Origin: Druceiella hillmani
Lineage: Eukaryota > Arthropoda > Insecta > Lepidoptera > Hepialidae
DNA length: 64,000 nt
Assembly (NCBI GenBank): GCA_039881145.1
Contig: JAYKKI010000032.1
Span: 15,193,501-15,257,500, forward strand
Direction: 5' to 3'
Position 1 is the first letter of the stretch. Each line of letters starts with the position of its first letter. Positions 12,691 to 23,602 of this stretch are shown here, piece by piece. The translations under genes were made by a program, and so were the position numbers. A model generated the notes under the pieces. It was not told the DNA's origin and searched no databases. It saw only the letters and a program-made list of their open reading frames with translations.

Positions 12691-12929
12691 TTAGTTTCTT
12701 TTAATTTACTATTTCAATTCAATATAGGAAATTTGAATTCAGTTAAGCTGTTAGAATAAAACTAAAACCATCTATCCAAACCTGGAAAAATTATACGCTC
12801 TACCAAAGTTCAGCAAAGGAAAATCAAACGCTCTACCATCTTACACTGCTGTTAACAGACAAAATTTAGATTTGGATACTTACAATATTTGAGAAGTAAA
12901 TTGAAATTTGCATGACAATATAAAAAAAA
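12691..12929. other. Short AT-rich gap
   Basis: No supported feature. A phrase like acgctctacca occurs twice (near 12795 and 12830). Confidence 0.5.
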
Positions 12930-13575
12930 TGTTGAACACAGTACTAAAGTGCAATCCAATTCTAAAATTCTACACTGTGAAATGTATAATATCCACTGTG
13001 ACATGAATATAAATACTATAACAGTTAGTTGAAACCTATAAATATTATAACAATTAGTTGAAACTTATAAATACTATAAGTTGAATAACAGTTGATAGTT
13101 GTATGATGATGTAGAATGATAGTTGTAGAATGTAAAGAATGATAGTTGAAACATAAACATTTCGTCTCGCATGACGTTAGTAAATAACAAAAACATTTTC
13201 CAACTCTTCTATTCAATGTGATTATATAGGCGGTTAAGCTACTGAATATGATATTAAAGTACGATCCAACTGTAAAATTTTATACTGAAAAAAGTAAAAC
13301 AAATGTATTTTGATGAGACGTTAAAGTGGTGAAAAATTCAAAGTGACTAGAATAAAAGTAACGTAAGTATAAACTGAATATCACATGACGTTGTTAATAA
13401 CACAAATATTTTGAAACCCTCGAACAGAATGTTAAAGTGTAATTCAATTGCAAATCTTATAATGCAAAAGGTGAAAAATTCAAAGTGACTAAAATGAAAA
13501 TATCGTAAGTATAAGCTGAATCTCGCGTGACGTTGGTAAATAACACAAATATTTTCAAGCCCCCCGATTCGTTGT
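12930..13575 (+). repeat. Degenerate tandem repeat region
   Basis: Related blocks recur with uneven spacing. A 'cgcatgacgtt' block appears at about 13169, 13383 and 13524 (intervals of about 214 and 142 bp), followed each time by 'taaataacacaaatatttt'-like sequence. A 'gaaaaattcaaagtgact' block occurs at about 13330 and 13475. A second, shorter repeat based on 'tagttgaaacnnataaata' lies at 13024-13155. This is an old array with indels. Confidence 0.6.
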
Positions 13576-14879
13576 GGTTAGGTTATTATACTCTTAAATA
13601 AGGTTTTAAAATATAAGTTAATTAATCGTAAAATTGTATATAAAAAGGACAATTACATCAAATATATTTTTTTACAAATTTGATGGACACACAGTGAATT
13701 ATTACTTTAAGGGTATTAAGATTAAGCTAAAGTAAAATACATAATGACGTAGCAAACATATAACTTCTATAAATGAGTAAGTCTTGCTCACACGTGCCCA
13801 TGAAGGTTTATTGTAGCTAAATATGGATTCTAACACCCCGACAGTTAAACCTATCGTAATTCGTTTTCTACATCTTTAAATTAAATATTGCAGAACATAT
13901 TTCAAAAATTCATATTAATTTATTTTCAACATATTAGCAAGCTCAGTCATTGAGTTCCATCTCCCTTATTAAAAGCGCAAAAGTTTTTTTTATAGTTCCA
14001 AAGTTAAGTAAAGTAATACTCGAAACCTATTTTCGGTAGTTGAAAGTACTAATCAAAACCTATTTTTGGGATTCTTTTCAGATCTTTACAGAGTCTTGTT
14101 TAGAAATATACACTAAACAATTGATTTTGAAGCCTATTATTTCATAAACGAGGTTAAAAATGAAAAATGGTAAATGAAACTTAACTCCACTTTAAAAACC
14201 TTTACAATAGCGAAAAAACAGAGAAAAAAAGCAGTGGGAGTTATGTAAAATATCACTTTTTTAGATGCTACAATGATGAATACATGCATTCTTGGAGCGC
14301 TTTATATGCTGGAGTGTAATTTATTGCATGAATAAATAGCATATACAACAAATAAATAATCAAAAAGTATATGATGTTCAAAAATAAATATGTTAAGGAA
14401 ATTTTCAAATTATGTTCAGAATCCAGGAGCACTTAGGATTTTGAATCTGGATATAGAATCTGGTTTATAATAATAGTTAACTCCGTATCATAATTATTTA
14501 TTATTTTATTTAAATGTAATTAAACATAGGAGCACAATTCTACGACAATTTGGAGTCGGATTAAACATCTGAATACTGCAAATCTTTGTTTTCGAAATTT
14601 AAATAAATATCTTCTACTAGTCTTTGGGTAAAAACTACTTACAGAAATAACAAAATATGAGGATATTCTCAATCCTGTTCAGTTGATTCCACAAAACTAA
14701 AACTGAATTTCAATGTTAAAGGGTTTTTGATGACAGGTTAACTAATATACAATATAATGATAGTTGGACCTCATGTAACACTGATAATTATAAAAAAAAA
14801 TTGCCACGAACAGCCTCTCTTCTACATAGCATCTTGAACGAAAGAATAGTAAATAAACAAACACTCAAATATTTCTTGA
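13576..14879. other. AT-rich stretch without a recognisable gene
   Basis: Nothing coding. The phrase 'aaacctatttt' repeats near 14025 and 14057. No element boundaries are visible. Confidence 0.55.
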
Positions 14880-15180
14880 AATTGTGCACATAGGTACGCA
14901 TCATCTTTCCGAGTACTTGGCCGCTACAACTAGTCGTGTTTACGACCGCTGCAACCATCAGTGCCGACTCCCCTTGGACAGGACGCGGCAGGATTTACGA
15001 GCAGGGCTGGAGTGGCCTCGTAAAGCAGGACACGCCTTCCTCATTATGGGCATATTCCGGCCGAGGCCTGTCGTCGAACGTTGTTATTACGACAGTCGCT
15101 TCCCGGACTTGCCCTTGTAGTATACTTCGAACAGGGCGTTGGCGTAGCGGTGCGACGAACGTATCGATAGTGGGAAAATG
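14880..15180. other. GC-rich island with overlapping open frames, identity unknown
   Basis: This block is sharply richer in G+C than its flanks. It stays open on both strands (plus 14884-15120 and 14936-15181; minus 14995-15303 and 15087-15272). The minus frame includes RYANALFEVYYKGKSGKRLS, which looks more protein-like than most frames here but matches no family I can name. No convincing acceptor and donor pair brackets it. Candidate interpretations are an exon-sized conserved block or a fragment of captured sequence. Confidence 0.3.
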
Positions 15181-15446
15181 AAAAAAATGACATTTAGAAA
15201 GCCGGAGGGAGCAATGGTTATACAATAAAAATAAATAAAAACAAGGAAAAAAATAGGTGATGTGCAGACCAATCCAAATATCAGACAATATTTTATTTCT
15301 CATTCTAAATTATTGGTTTTTTTTACTAAATTTTAATTATCAGGCATTCAATCAACCGATAGAGAGAATTTTAAGTGCTCTAAATAGAGAAACAAAAATA
15401 TATATTACAATTGTTCATTGATTATGAATAGATTCTTGATAAATTA
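15181..15446. other. AT-rich spacer
   Basis: Nothing recognised between the GC-rich island and the next tandem array. Confidence 0.5.
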
Positions 15447-16083
15447 GACCGACTTTACGACAAATTGCCAAATTTGTCGTCTGCTTTATTTAATTTACAA
15501 CTCATTGTGCGTATCTTTATATGATTACTACCATTGTAGAATCCATAAAGTATAGAATAGAAGCTGTGTAGAGCAAAACTACTGATAAATAATTATAATA
15601 GTCCGACTTTGCGATAAATTGGGAAATTTTTCATCAGCTTTATTTAACCTTCAACTTTTCATGAGTGTTTTTATATGATTACTACCATTGTAGAATTCAT
15701 AAAAGTATATTAATGAGGAAATAGTAGCTGTGTAAAGCAAAACTATTGATAAATGATTATAATAGATCGACTTTACGACAAATTGCTAAATTTGTCATCA
15801 GCTTTATTTAATGTTCAACTCTTCATGCGTGTCTTTATATGATGACTACTATTTTAGAATCCATAAAAGTATATTGTCGAGGAAATAGAAGCTGTGTAAA
15901 CCTAAACTGTTTATAAATGAGTATAATAGATCGACTTTATGACAAATTGCCAAATTTGTCGTCTGCTTTATTTAATGTATAACTCTTTGTGCATGTCGTT
16001 GTATGATTATTACCATTGTAGAATTCGCAAAATATATTACTGTGGTAATAGAAGCTGTGTAAAGCACAACTATGATATAACCG
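15447..16083 (+). repeat. Tandem repeat, about 160-bp unit, 4 diverged copies
   Basis: A block beginning (g)a(c/t)cgactttacgacaaattg starts at about 15447, 15600, 15765 and 15929. Each is followed by 'tttgtcatcagctttattta', then 'atgattactaccattgtaga', then 'agaagctgtgtaaagca'. The copies differ by substitutions and small indels, so the array is old. The frames on both strands at 15937-16149 lie in it and are not credible genes. Confidence 0.9.
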
Positions 16084-17315
16084 ATCACCATATTTGTATT
16101 CCTGTTTTTCTTCTAGGAAGGAACGAATAAAATATATCAGAATACGCATACTAATTTACAAATAAAAAAAGGAATTAAACTCTGTATATTAGTATTGGGG
16201 TATAAATTAATTCCTTTGTGGATTATAAGTACAAACATAACTGAACGGAAAAACTGATCTTTGAAAAATTTCATCTCTTCACATCTTTTAAATTTGTAAT
16301 TTTAATTTTGTTTACCTTATTATTGATATATTTATTAGCTATAAAAAACAGAGGCCAAAAAAAGAAAAAAAATATCGAGACAAGCAATGCTTCGGATAAA
16401 AACGAGCTTTGGATTATCGTAAAATAAATGTAAAGCATTATGACAATATCTAATAATCCACTCTATTTCCTTATCGATTCCTCTTTATATATATATATAT
16501 ATATACATACTTAGTTCCAATGGTAATTACATTTCTCGCTCGAATCCTATATGCATCTTTACATTTACTAGCATGGATATAGCCGGCAGTTTAATGATCT
16601 AGGTTTACTGTCGTGTGAGACGTATTGGTACCTGCATTCCTAGATTAGGTTAGTCACCATAACTGACAAGGCTTCAGGGGTTTAAAATTTTATGTATTAA
16701 AATTAATAATATGTGGGAATCAAAAACTTACCATAGAAATGTTTAACTTTAGAAATTGGAAAAAATTAAAAAATTCTTATAATATGTAGTATTTATTAGA
16801 ATACTTACTTATAAAATTAGGTAAAATGTATAAGTGTATACATTTTCAAATTCTTTTTGTAATCATTTTCTTCATTGCTGTTTGTTACGTATCCATAGTA
16901 AAATTTTGTTCCAAAATTATGTAGAAATTGTTTACTTTTCCATTAATTATTCAATAACTGTTTAATACAGGAAACCTGTTTTGAAAATAGTTCTAAACAT
17001 AACATATTTTTAACAGTTATCAATCAAAAACATTTTGACTATGACGTTACTAACTGCATCGATCGCCATTGTTGTATAAATTATGATTTATATTTAAATA
17101 CATAAAAAACAACTAAAAACGACTGCGATAAAGTAGGACTTCATTTTCTTGGTTTATAATAAAGATAATTTGAGACTTGATAGGATGAAATAAAAGGCAT
17201 GTTCCTAGCTAATTAGGAAAATATTAACATATCCTTCGACAAAACTAATAGATTCGTTAATATTCCATGTTGCAGATTAAAATGGTTACCTATAAATTTA
17301 ATTTTGAAAAAAAAA
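16084..17315. other. AT-rich stretch with a short (TA)n tract
   Basis: It contains a small TA microsatellite at 16487-16505. I see no coding signal or element in the remainder. Confidence 0.55.
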
Positions 17316-17420
17316 CTTTACAAAATAGGCAAAATATTAACAAAATGAGGAAAATACTAACGAAATAGGCAAAATACTAACAAAATAGGCAAAATACTAA
17401 CGAAATAGGCAAAATACTGA
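17316..17420 (+). repeat. Minisatellite, 18-bp unit, about 5 copies
   Basis: A phrase aataggcaaaatactaac recurs with slight variation (ttaac or ctaac; gaaatagg or aaaatagg) across the interval. Confidence 0.85.
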
Positions 17421-18101
17421 ATCGCAATTTATCATGTATTTTATATGTTAGAAATATACAGTTTTACTGAAACTGGAAAAAACAAAAAACAACCTTATTT
17501 TATGTATAAATTACACAATTTAATAATATTTCAATATTTATACTCGCAACTGGAATTTACGGTATGGATTATGATTTTGATGTCATGTTCTTTTATTTAG
17601 CTTGGACAGAATGGCAAGTACTGAAGGTGCACCGTCGTAAATTTATTAACCTTTCGAAGAATTTTTATATAAACTTTATTTAAAGTCATGTGACATGTTT
17701 TTATATATTCGATAAAGTGGTTTTAATTACTTATTAAATTTATTTCATTTTTTACCAAAGCTCAAAACTTAAAAAGCCAACCTCCGACAGACATGTATTC
17801 ACATGAAGCAACTTTCGTTTAGCCGCGCCGGAATATACAAAACTAATACAGATACACCCGACCACCTAATTAATAATTCTAATGATCTCTATTGTCGCAA
17901 ATGCGAAGAATGTCGTTCTCAATCACGCTTATGACACAACACATCAATTCTCACCTCAAACAGCGTTACCGTAAGTATTCTATAGACACATCGGTTTAAA
18001 AGACAATATATAAAATGTATACTGGCATAATCAAAGGCTTCTGTCTCTCTGTGATTTAAAACTTGTATTTTTTTGTGATATATAAGGACCATTAAGCTCA
18101 A
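17421..18101. other. No gene recognised
   Basis: A mixed-complexity stretch. About 17780-17980 is less AT-rich than its surroundings but shows no motif. The 60-codon minus frame at 17919-18101 is not recognisable. Confidence 0.5.
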
Positions 18102-18256
18102 ACGTCGTCACCGTGGTGTGTTGAATTGAGCGCAAGACATACATCGCGTGGACCCGAGTTCGATTCCCTCCACGGGAAGTAGTCTAACCTTTCGAGGCTC
18201 TGGCAACCATTTTTCCATATGAGATCTTCTTCATCTTATGCGGACACGATAACAAT
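18102..18256 (+). mobile_element. tRNA-derived SINE (tail type B)
   Basis: The head 'gtcgtcaccgtggtgtgttg' is followed by a B box, gagttcgattccc, at 18156-18168. The body 'tttcgaggctctggcaacca' and 'tccatatgagatcttcttca' is shared with the SINE at 37677-37855. It ends in 'ggacacgataacaa'. It would be transcribed by Pol III from the internal boxes and depend on a LINE for movement. Confidence 0.8.
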
Positions 18257-19673
18257 ATTTCCCTCAAGCGCGTGAAGTAAAATTAGTTTAAAATCAGACA
18301 TCTCATTTTTAAATAAGTAAAATTGGGCGAAATACTTTTCATGTTTATGGAGTGAAAATCTTGTTATTTAGTAAGACACAATAAGCCTTACAGAGTTTGA
18401 CAATATTTTATTCATAAATATTTTCATATATTAATTTAGTTGAAGTCTTAGTATAATGAGTTTAAATAAACAATGAAATAAATTAAAAACAAAATAATAT
18501 TCTCCCACAGATAAAAACACTCTGACATTCCGTTGAAAACTTCCAATTTGGAATAATCAAGTTCCAATTATAATAAAAAAAATTGTTATTTTAAATAATC
18601 TAAAATAGTAGAATTAACTGAAATTAATACATCATCATAATACCTGAAAAAAAAATCAAAAAGAGATTTATTAAACTTTTTTTAACCTTTGAGGATTTAT
18701 TAAACTTTTTTTAACCTTCCTTTCATAATTTTTTAAACTTTTTTTAACCTTACTTTGAGTTCTTCCTCCTTTCATAATAATTATTTTTCTCAATTAGTCC
18801 TTTTTGACTGCTATGTTCTAATACATAAACGGTTGTTATTCATTACAACAGGCCTAAATAAACCGTTGTTTAAACGATCTCCCTAGCTTCCCGTGCATTT
18901 TAAACACTCCCCTCTCTAAGATTATTTATAATATAACTGCTCCCATTATGATGCTTCATTTCATTTATATTAATATACCTAGTCCGTATAGCTTTATTTT
19001 AGTTAGCTTTAGTAGCTTTTTTTAATTGCTAAATTTGTATTGCTTTTTATTGATTTTTTATTGCTTTTTAGTAGCTTTATTTTAATTGGTAAAGAACTAT
19101 AGATCTATATATGTTATCTTGATTCTAAATTAATTTTGGAATTGGCTAGAATGTGTATAGTGTCAATACATGTTAAAGTCAATTAAAGTCAGAATATGTA
19201 TAGTGTCTATACATGTTAAAGTCAAAGAATTTAATAAATGTTTCGTCAACGGTAAATATGTAAAGACCCGTGTGTGGACCGCTTTAGTCTAAAACCGAAG
19301 TGTCGATACAATAAACTCGATCAACAAACGAAATCAGCCCAAAAATATTTACCAACGATAAACTTTGTCTAATGTCAAAACTTAGCCGACACGGTCCTAT
19401 TTGATCGAAAGGATACGTAAAGATAATGGACGGTACACTAAAATGTTTAATGTGTTTTATTTTTTTTTATAAAACATGCTTAAATTCATAAACTGACGTT
19501 AAATTTATACAATTTTAATAAGACGATGTTTTAATTGTACTTTGTAGCATTAATAAACAAGTTAATAGTAACCCAGTTTGGTCATCCTGTTATTTCAAAG
19601 TCTTGCATCTGTGAATGTAAAAGATTTATTCGTTTTAAATGTAATATTTATTTTTTTAAATTAGTTACAATAT
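18257..19673. other. AT-rich stretch with small local repeats
   Basis: 'attaaactttttttaacctt' recurs three times at 18668-18752. A pair of related blocks, 'tatagtgtcaatacatgtta' and 'tatagtgtctatacatgtta', lies at about 19150-19225. Runs of 'tagctttattttaatt' lie at 18990-19095. No gene is recognised. Confidence 0.6.
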
Positions 19674-19740
19674 GAATTTTAATCACAAGTAAATGAAACT
19701 ACGTGATGTAGTATAATATCTACTTTCTTTAAGTTCTTTA

Positions 19741-19781
19741 CCACGACCTAGGTTTCGTTGTATTACAACATCTTCAGGTGG
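19741..19781 (-). ncRNA. Hammerhead ribozyme-like motif (PHE-2, left arm)
   Basis: Read on the minus strand: CCAC, then CTGAAGA, stem II GTTGT/ACAAC with an AAT loop, GAA, then the self-complementary ACCTAGGT, C, then GTGG pairing with CCAC. This matches the type I hammerhead order. A single extra U precedes stem II, and the stem III loop is tiny. The predicted cleavage is after the C of GGTC. Confidence 0.6.
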
Positions 19782-19802
19782 GCAAAGATCTTTGCTAATA
19801 GC

Positions 19803-19843
19803 CGACCTGAAGATGTTGTAATACAACGAAACCTAGGTCGTGG
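19803..19843 (+). ncRNA. Hammerhead-like motif (PHE-2, right arm, weakened stem I)
   Basis: The conserved core and stems II and III are the same as in the left arm. The 5' strand of stem I is CGAC instead of CCAC, so pairing with GTGG has one mismatch. It is probably less active if active at all. Confidence 0.5.
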
Positions 19844-19954
19844 TAAAGAACTTAAAGAAAGTAGAAATAATACTACATCACGTAGTTTCATTTAATTGTA
19901 AATAATGAATTTCTACAAAATTAATGCTAAATTTATTCAATAAACGAATTTTAA

Positions 19955-20816
19955 AACGCTTTTATGAATTTGCAATAATATTTTATGCAAAGTAATAATA
20001 AAAACATTCTAGAAATAACCTTTACAAGTATCCGTCCTTGAAATAACCTCTACAAGTAAAATACATTTATTCATAACTTTACAGTCAATAAATATTTCAT
20101 GCCATGAAAGCTAATAGATTTTAAAATTTTTCAATAACGAAAAATTATATTGATACAGTATTTATTAAGATATCATCAACGTTATTTACAAACGCTGTTA
20201 ATTTGTTCAAGCTCCCTTATAAATGATACGCGTGCCACGTCCACTAATCTAACGAACCCGCATCTCATAATGGACACGGCCATAATTGACATATTTGTCA
20301 AGTGTCAACGGGTAATGGTTGTGCTATAAATATTTGACACGAACGTTAACAAGTTGCATACACGACGCCCGGAGCGGCATTGTTAGATTATAATATTGCG
20401 GATAGGCGGACCGAATTTGTATTAATTATTGATCCTTTGTGTCCTGTATCAAACCGACTCAAGACATGCAAGTAACACATTCATTACCTCGTTGTATTTT
20501 ATTAAAACATTCGTTACCTCGTTGTATGTTCTTAAATTAAATATGACGAGATAACATCCTTCATCAAAGGTGTAACCTATGTGTTACTAAACAATTACTT
20601 CAATATAACTATTAAACTAAGATAAAAATAATGTTTATAAAAAGCAAAAGGTTAAGTCCAAGAAACTAGCTAATATAAAATAAAGGACCTTTTTATTAAA
20701 TTAATTTTTTAATCGCGTTTCCTAATATACATTTATATTATTTACTTTTTATTTTCTGAATGTAAAAGTTTTTGTATTTTTCTAAATAAAAAAACAAGAA
20801 TAACACACATGATGTA
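19955..20816. other. Non-coding stretch with a more complex block at 20210-20460
   Basis: No coding frame. Positions 20210-20460 have balanced composition, no repeats, and phrases such as ggacacggccataattgaca and gacgcccggagcgg. They are a candidate conserved element. The phrase 'attcattacctcgttgtat' is repeated near 20480 and 20508 in slightly different form. Confidence 0.45.
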
Positions 20817-21658
20817 ATGATTCTCAAATTATGTAAATAAATAGCAATAACATTTATTAATTTAAATTTCATATCGACATTGAAATGAAATTCTGTTTCC
20901 TGGCGTGTTTACACGAATAACATTCTATTAATTATGTGACCATATATAACATTGCCAAGTCACAATTAAAAAGATTGTTAAGTGATAAAAATTGTTAAAG
21001 CCTTTTATTTTTTTTTCCATTTATAAAAATACTTTTATAACTGAAAGGTATTAATAATAAACTCTGCATGTAAAGTACAAATTCTAAATTAATACTTTGC
21101 ATGTAAAGTACAAATTCTAAATGAATACTTTGCATGTAAAGTACAAATTCTAAATGAATACTTTGCATGTAAAGTACAAATTCTAAATTAATACTTTGCA
21201 TGTAAAGTACAAATTCTAAATTAATACTTTGCATGTAAAGTACAAATTCTAAATTAATACTTTGCATGTAAAGTACAAATTCTAAATTAATACTTTGTTT
21301 GTAAAGTACAAATTCTAAACTAATACTTTGCATTAAAGTACAAATTCTAAATTAATACTTTGCATGTAAAGTACAAATTCTAAATTAATACTTTTTTTAG
21401 AGTAGGTTCATAATACAACTAGACACTTACATTGCAGAAATTATACTTATTTTTCGGAAAAACTATGAACTAATAAGTAAATATTTAATAATGCTGCTTA
21501 ACGTGCGTAATGATCTTTTTAATTGTGACTTGGCGACGTTTTATATGGTCCACATAATTAATAGGCTGTTATTCGCATAAAGACGCCAGGAAACCACACT
21601 TCATAAATTTAAATTAACGAAATGTTATCGTTATTCATTTATCTAATTTAACAATCAT
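20817..21658. mobile_element. Inverted-repeat element (about 150-170 bp arms) enclosing a 33-bp satellite
   Basis: The left arm (about 20817-20988) and right arm (about 21508-21658) are reverse complements with scattered differences. Matched blocks include 'tttcctggcgtntttacncg', 'attaattatgtg(g)accata' and 'ccaagtcacaattaaaaaga'. Between them lies the 33-bp array. Long inverted repeats around a non-coding core are the architecture of a non-autonomous DNA transposon or foldback element. No transposase is present, and I did not establish a target-site duplication. Confidence 0.7.
21065..21397 (+). repeat. Minisatellite, 33-bp unit, 10 copies
   Basis: The unit contains 'gcatgtaaagtacaaattct' and begins at about 21066, 21099, 21132, 21165, 21198, 21231, 21264, 21297, 21330 and 21362. 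Variation between copies is slight. The period is divisible by three, so the minus strand stays open for 112 codons with an 11-residue repeat (MQSINLEFVLY). I regard that as a by-product of the period, not a gene. Confidence 0.95.
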
Positions 21659-23313
21659 AAAATCGTTTTTATTTCAGAATATCAGCATTTTATTTTTTTT
21701 AAATCATGTGCGTTAGACTTGTTTTTTTCTAGGATCATAACCAAAAAGTGTAAACTCCGGCTCCTTAAATCTCTGCGGGTTAATCACACCCAGTGGATTG
21801 GACAACGTTTTATTTATTTGTTTTTAATGTAACATTTGTACATAACAAGCTCTTGTAGTCAACCACAACCAAGGAATGTGGTTAATTACTTCAGAGGTGT
21901 ACTGCAAAAATTATATTATTATAATTTTACTAAAAAAAACGAAATGACACACAAAGAGGGAAAAGAGGAAACGGATAAGAACATAAGGAAAATGGTAAGA
22001 GTTAATTAAGTCAAGTGAAGAGAAATTTTTTGAGATGACTTTTGAAAGTTTATGTCGAAGGAATTTCTGATGTTAAGTACCTACGAATGCCATAACTTCG
22101 CAGCGTGAACAATAAAATAATGTTCATATGTGGACAAAACATATTTGGAAATTAAGCCAAGGGCAGATAATACAAGAATTCGACAATTTATCACAGTTTA
22201 AAAAAATGTTTATGCGTTTTTCTTCCCACGTTTAGAATATTTGTAATTATTTGGTTACTGTATTATTAATTTATTTTTCTAGACTACGCAATATATAAAG
22301 GTTTATTTTAAAATTTTATTAAAAATTGCATGCAGAAATATAAGATATATAAGAAATTATGGATGCCTGCCGCACATGACTTTAAGCATACGAGTGCTTC
22401 TCAATAAGGAGTTTTTTGAAGTGCTTCTCGCAAGAATTATTTTATGGTCAAAGAATTTAAAAAAAGGAAGATATATTAACTAGGGCAGAGTACTTCAGAA
22501 AAATGTTTTTAAAGCGAAATAGCTTTCATTCTTTCCCAAAATATATAGTTTTCTCACATTTTTCACCAGCCTCTTTAACGATTTTACATAAACTAAACCA
22601 GAGAGTGTATTTTCAGTGCTTCCAGAGCGATTTTTATGATTTTTTTTCCATGAATTTCTTAAAAATGTTCATTATATTGTGACGAACAATTTGACTTTTA
22701 AATTATAAATACACCTACCGTTAGATTAAATCTCATGATGACGTTACTTTTCGTGTTAGATATGACAATATATATTTGATACGCGTACTAAGAATATCGA
22801 CTACAAAAATACTAAATATTATACTGGAAATTATCAAATTTACACTCTAGGCATTTTTTGCTAAAAACCACAAGCCGCAAAACATACATTTAAAAAATTT
22901 TTAAAAATCACAATACCTATATACCATATGGTACCGAACCGATTATCTATATTCAGTAAGGGTGCCTACTCACTCGCTAATCGTTTTCCGTTTAATACCT
23001 GTAATTACAGCTGTCCAGCAGTGTGATGGATGCCTTAAGTATTTTTCGAATACTACGTGCCATCTCTTTGAGAGTCGACTATCAACCCCGCTATTACACG
23101 GGCCGTTGTGGTTGGAATTTTGAAAAAAAATGGTGTTTTAATGCGACGAGTCGGGGGTTATTAGCCAGGTATGAATTCATATTGCCTTTGTTGGAAAACG
23201 TTTTGATTGTCGTCTTCGCGATTTCGGTTCAACCATTGTGGACTGATTTTTACAGGATGTGTCTGATTTCATTTGCTGGAACACAGTAGAATTTATGACG
23301 AAATGAAAATTAA
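21659..23313. other. No gene recognised
   Basis: An 88-codon plus frame (23023-23289) has no recognisable motif. The phrase ctgtccagcagtgtgatgg near 23011 resembles the end of some insect LINEs, but it is too short to call. The remainder is AT-rich. Confidence 0.5.
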
Positions 23314-23382
23314 ATTAACTTTATTCACAATTAAATGAAACTACGTGATGTAGTATTATTTCTACTATCTTTAATTTCTTTA

Positions 23383-23423
23383 CCACGACCTAGGTTTCGT
23401 TGTATTACAACATCTTCAGGTGG
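23383..23423 (-). ncRNA. Hammerhead ribozyme-like motif (PHE-3, left arm)
   Basis: On the minus strand: stem I CCAC (plus 23420-23423), core CTGAAGA (plus 23413-23419), stem II GTTGT/ACAAC, GAA, stem III ACC-TA-GGT, C17, then GTGG (plus 23383-23386). All conserved core bases of the hammerhead consensus CUGANGA...GAA...H are present. The odd points are one unpaired U before stem II and a two-base stem III loop. Confidence 0.65.
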
Positions 23424-23451
23424 GATATTAGCAAAGATTCTTGCTAATATC

Positions 23452-23492
23452 TCACCTGAAGATGTTGTAATACAACGAAACCTAGGTCGTGG
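23452..23492 (+). ncRNA. Hammerhead ribozyme-like motif (PHE-3, right arm)
   Basis: Stem I is TCAC (23452-23455) with GTGG (23489-23492; one U-G wobble). The core CTGAAGA is at 23456-23462 and stem II GTTGT/ACAAC at 23464-23468 and 23472-23476. GAA is at 23477-23479, stem III ACCTAGGT at 23480-23487 and C17 at 23488. Cleavage is predicted between 23488 and 23489. Self-complementary stem III is a feature of minimal hammerheads that work best as dimers. Confidence 0.65.
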
Positions 23493-23602
23493 TAAAGAAA
23501 TTAAAGATAGTAGAAATAATACTACGTCACGTAGTTTCATTTAATTGTGAATAATGAATTTCTACAAAATTAACGCCAAATATATTCAATATTAACTTTA
23601 TT

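Larger units (their letters stand above)
19674..19954 (+). mobile_element. PHE-2: palindromic element with hammerhead-like arms
   Basis: The element proper is about 19683-19945. It is flanked by the direct repeat gaattttaa (19674-19682 and 19946-19954). The 5' end reads cacaagtaaatgaaac (family cacaattaaatgaaac). Two inverted arms meet near 19790, and the right arm is followed by the unique tail ending 'tgctaaatttattcaat'. Both arms keep the full 41-nt hammerhead-like core. The duplicated target proves insertion. No protein is encoded, so movement must depend on enzymes made elsewhere. Confidence 0.9.
23314..23602 (+). mobile_element. PHE-3: best-preserved palindromic element with two hammerhead-like arms
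   Basis: The element is 23326-23590, bounded by the 12-bp direct repeat attaactttatt (23314-23325 and 23591-23602). The 5' end is CACAATTAAATGAAAC. The arms are nearly perfect reverse complements over about 105 bp each and meet at about 23435. The unique tail 'gaataatgaatttctacaaa' and 'cgccaaatatattcaat' follows the right arm. Because of the palindrome, both strands carry almost the same 69-codon frame (minus 23331-23540, plus 23335-23544). It looks the youngest copy, with both ribozyme-like cores intact and the longest duplicated target. Confidence 0.95.

Noticed and set aside
20995..21333. 112-codon frame with an 11-residue repeat
   Set aside because: It is produced by the 33-bp period being divisible by three. 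The start lies in a degenerate unit and the residues carry no plausible fold signal beyond the repeat.
23000..23290. LINE 3' end suggested by ctgtccagcagtgtgatgg
   Set aside because: The match is a single short phrase, and the surrounding frames give no LINE landmarks.
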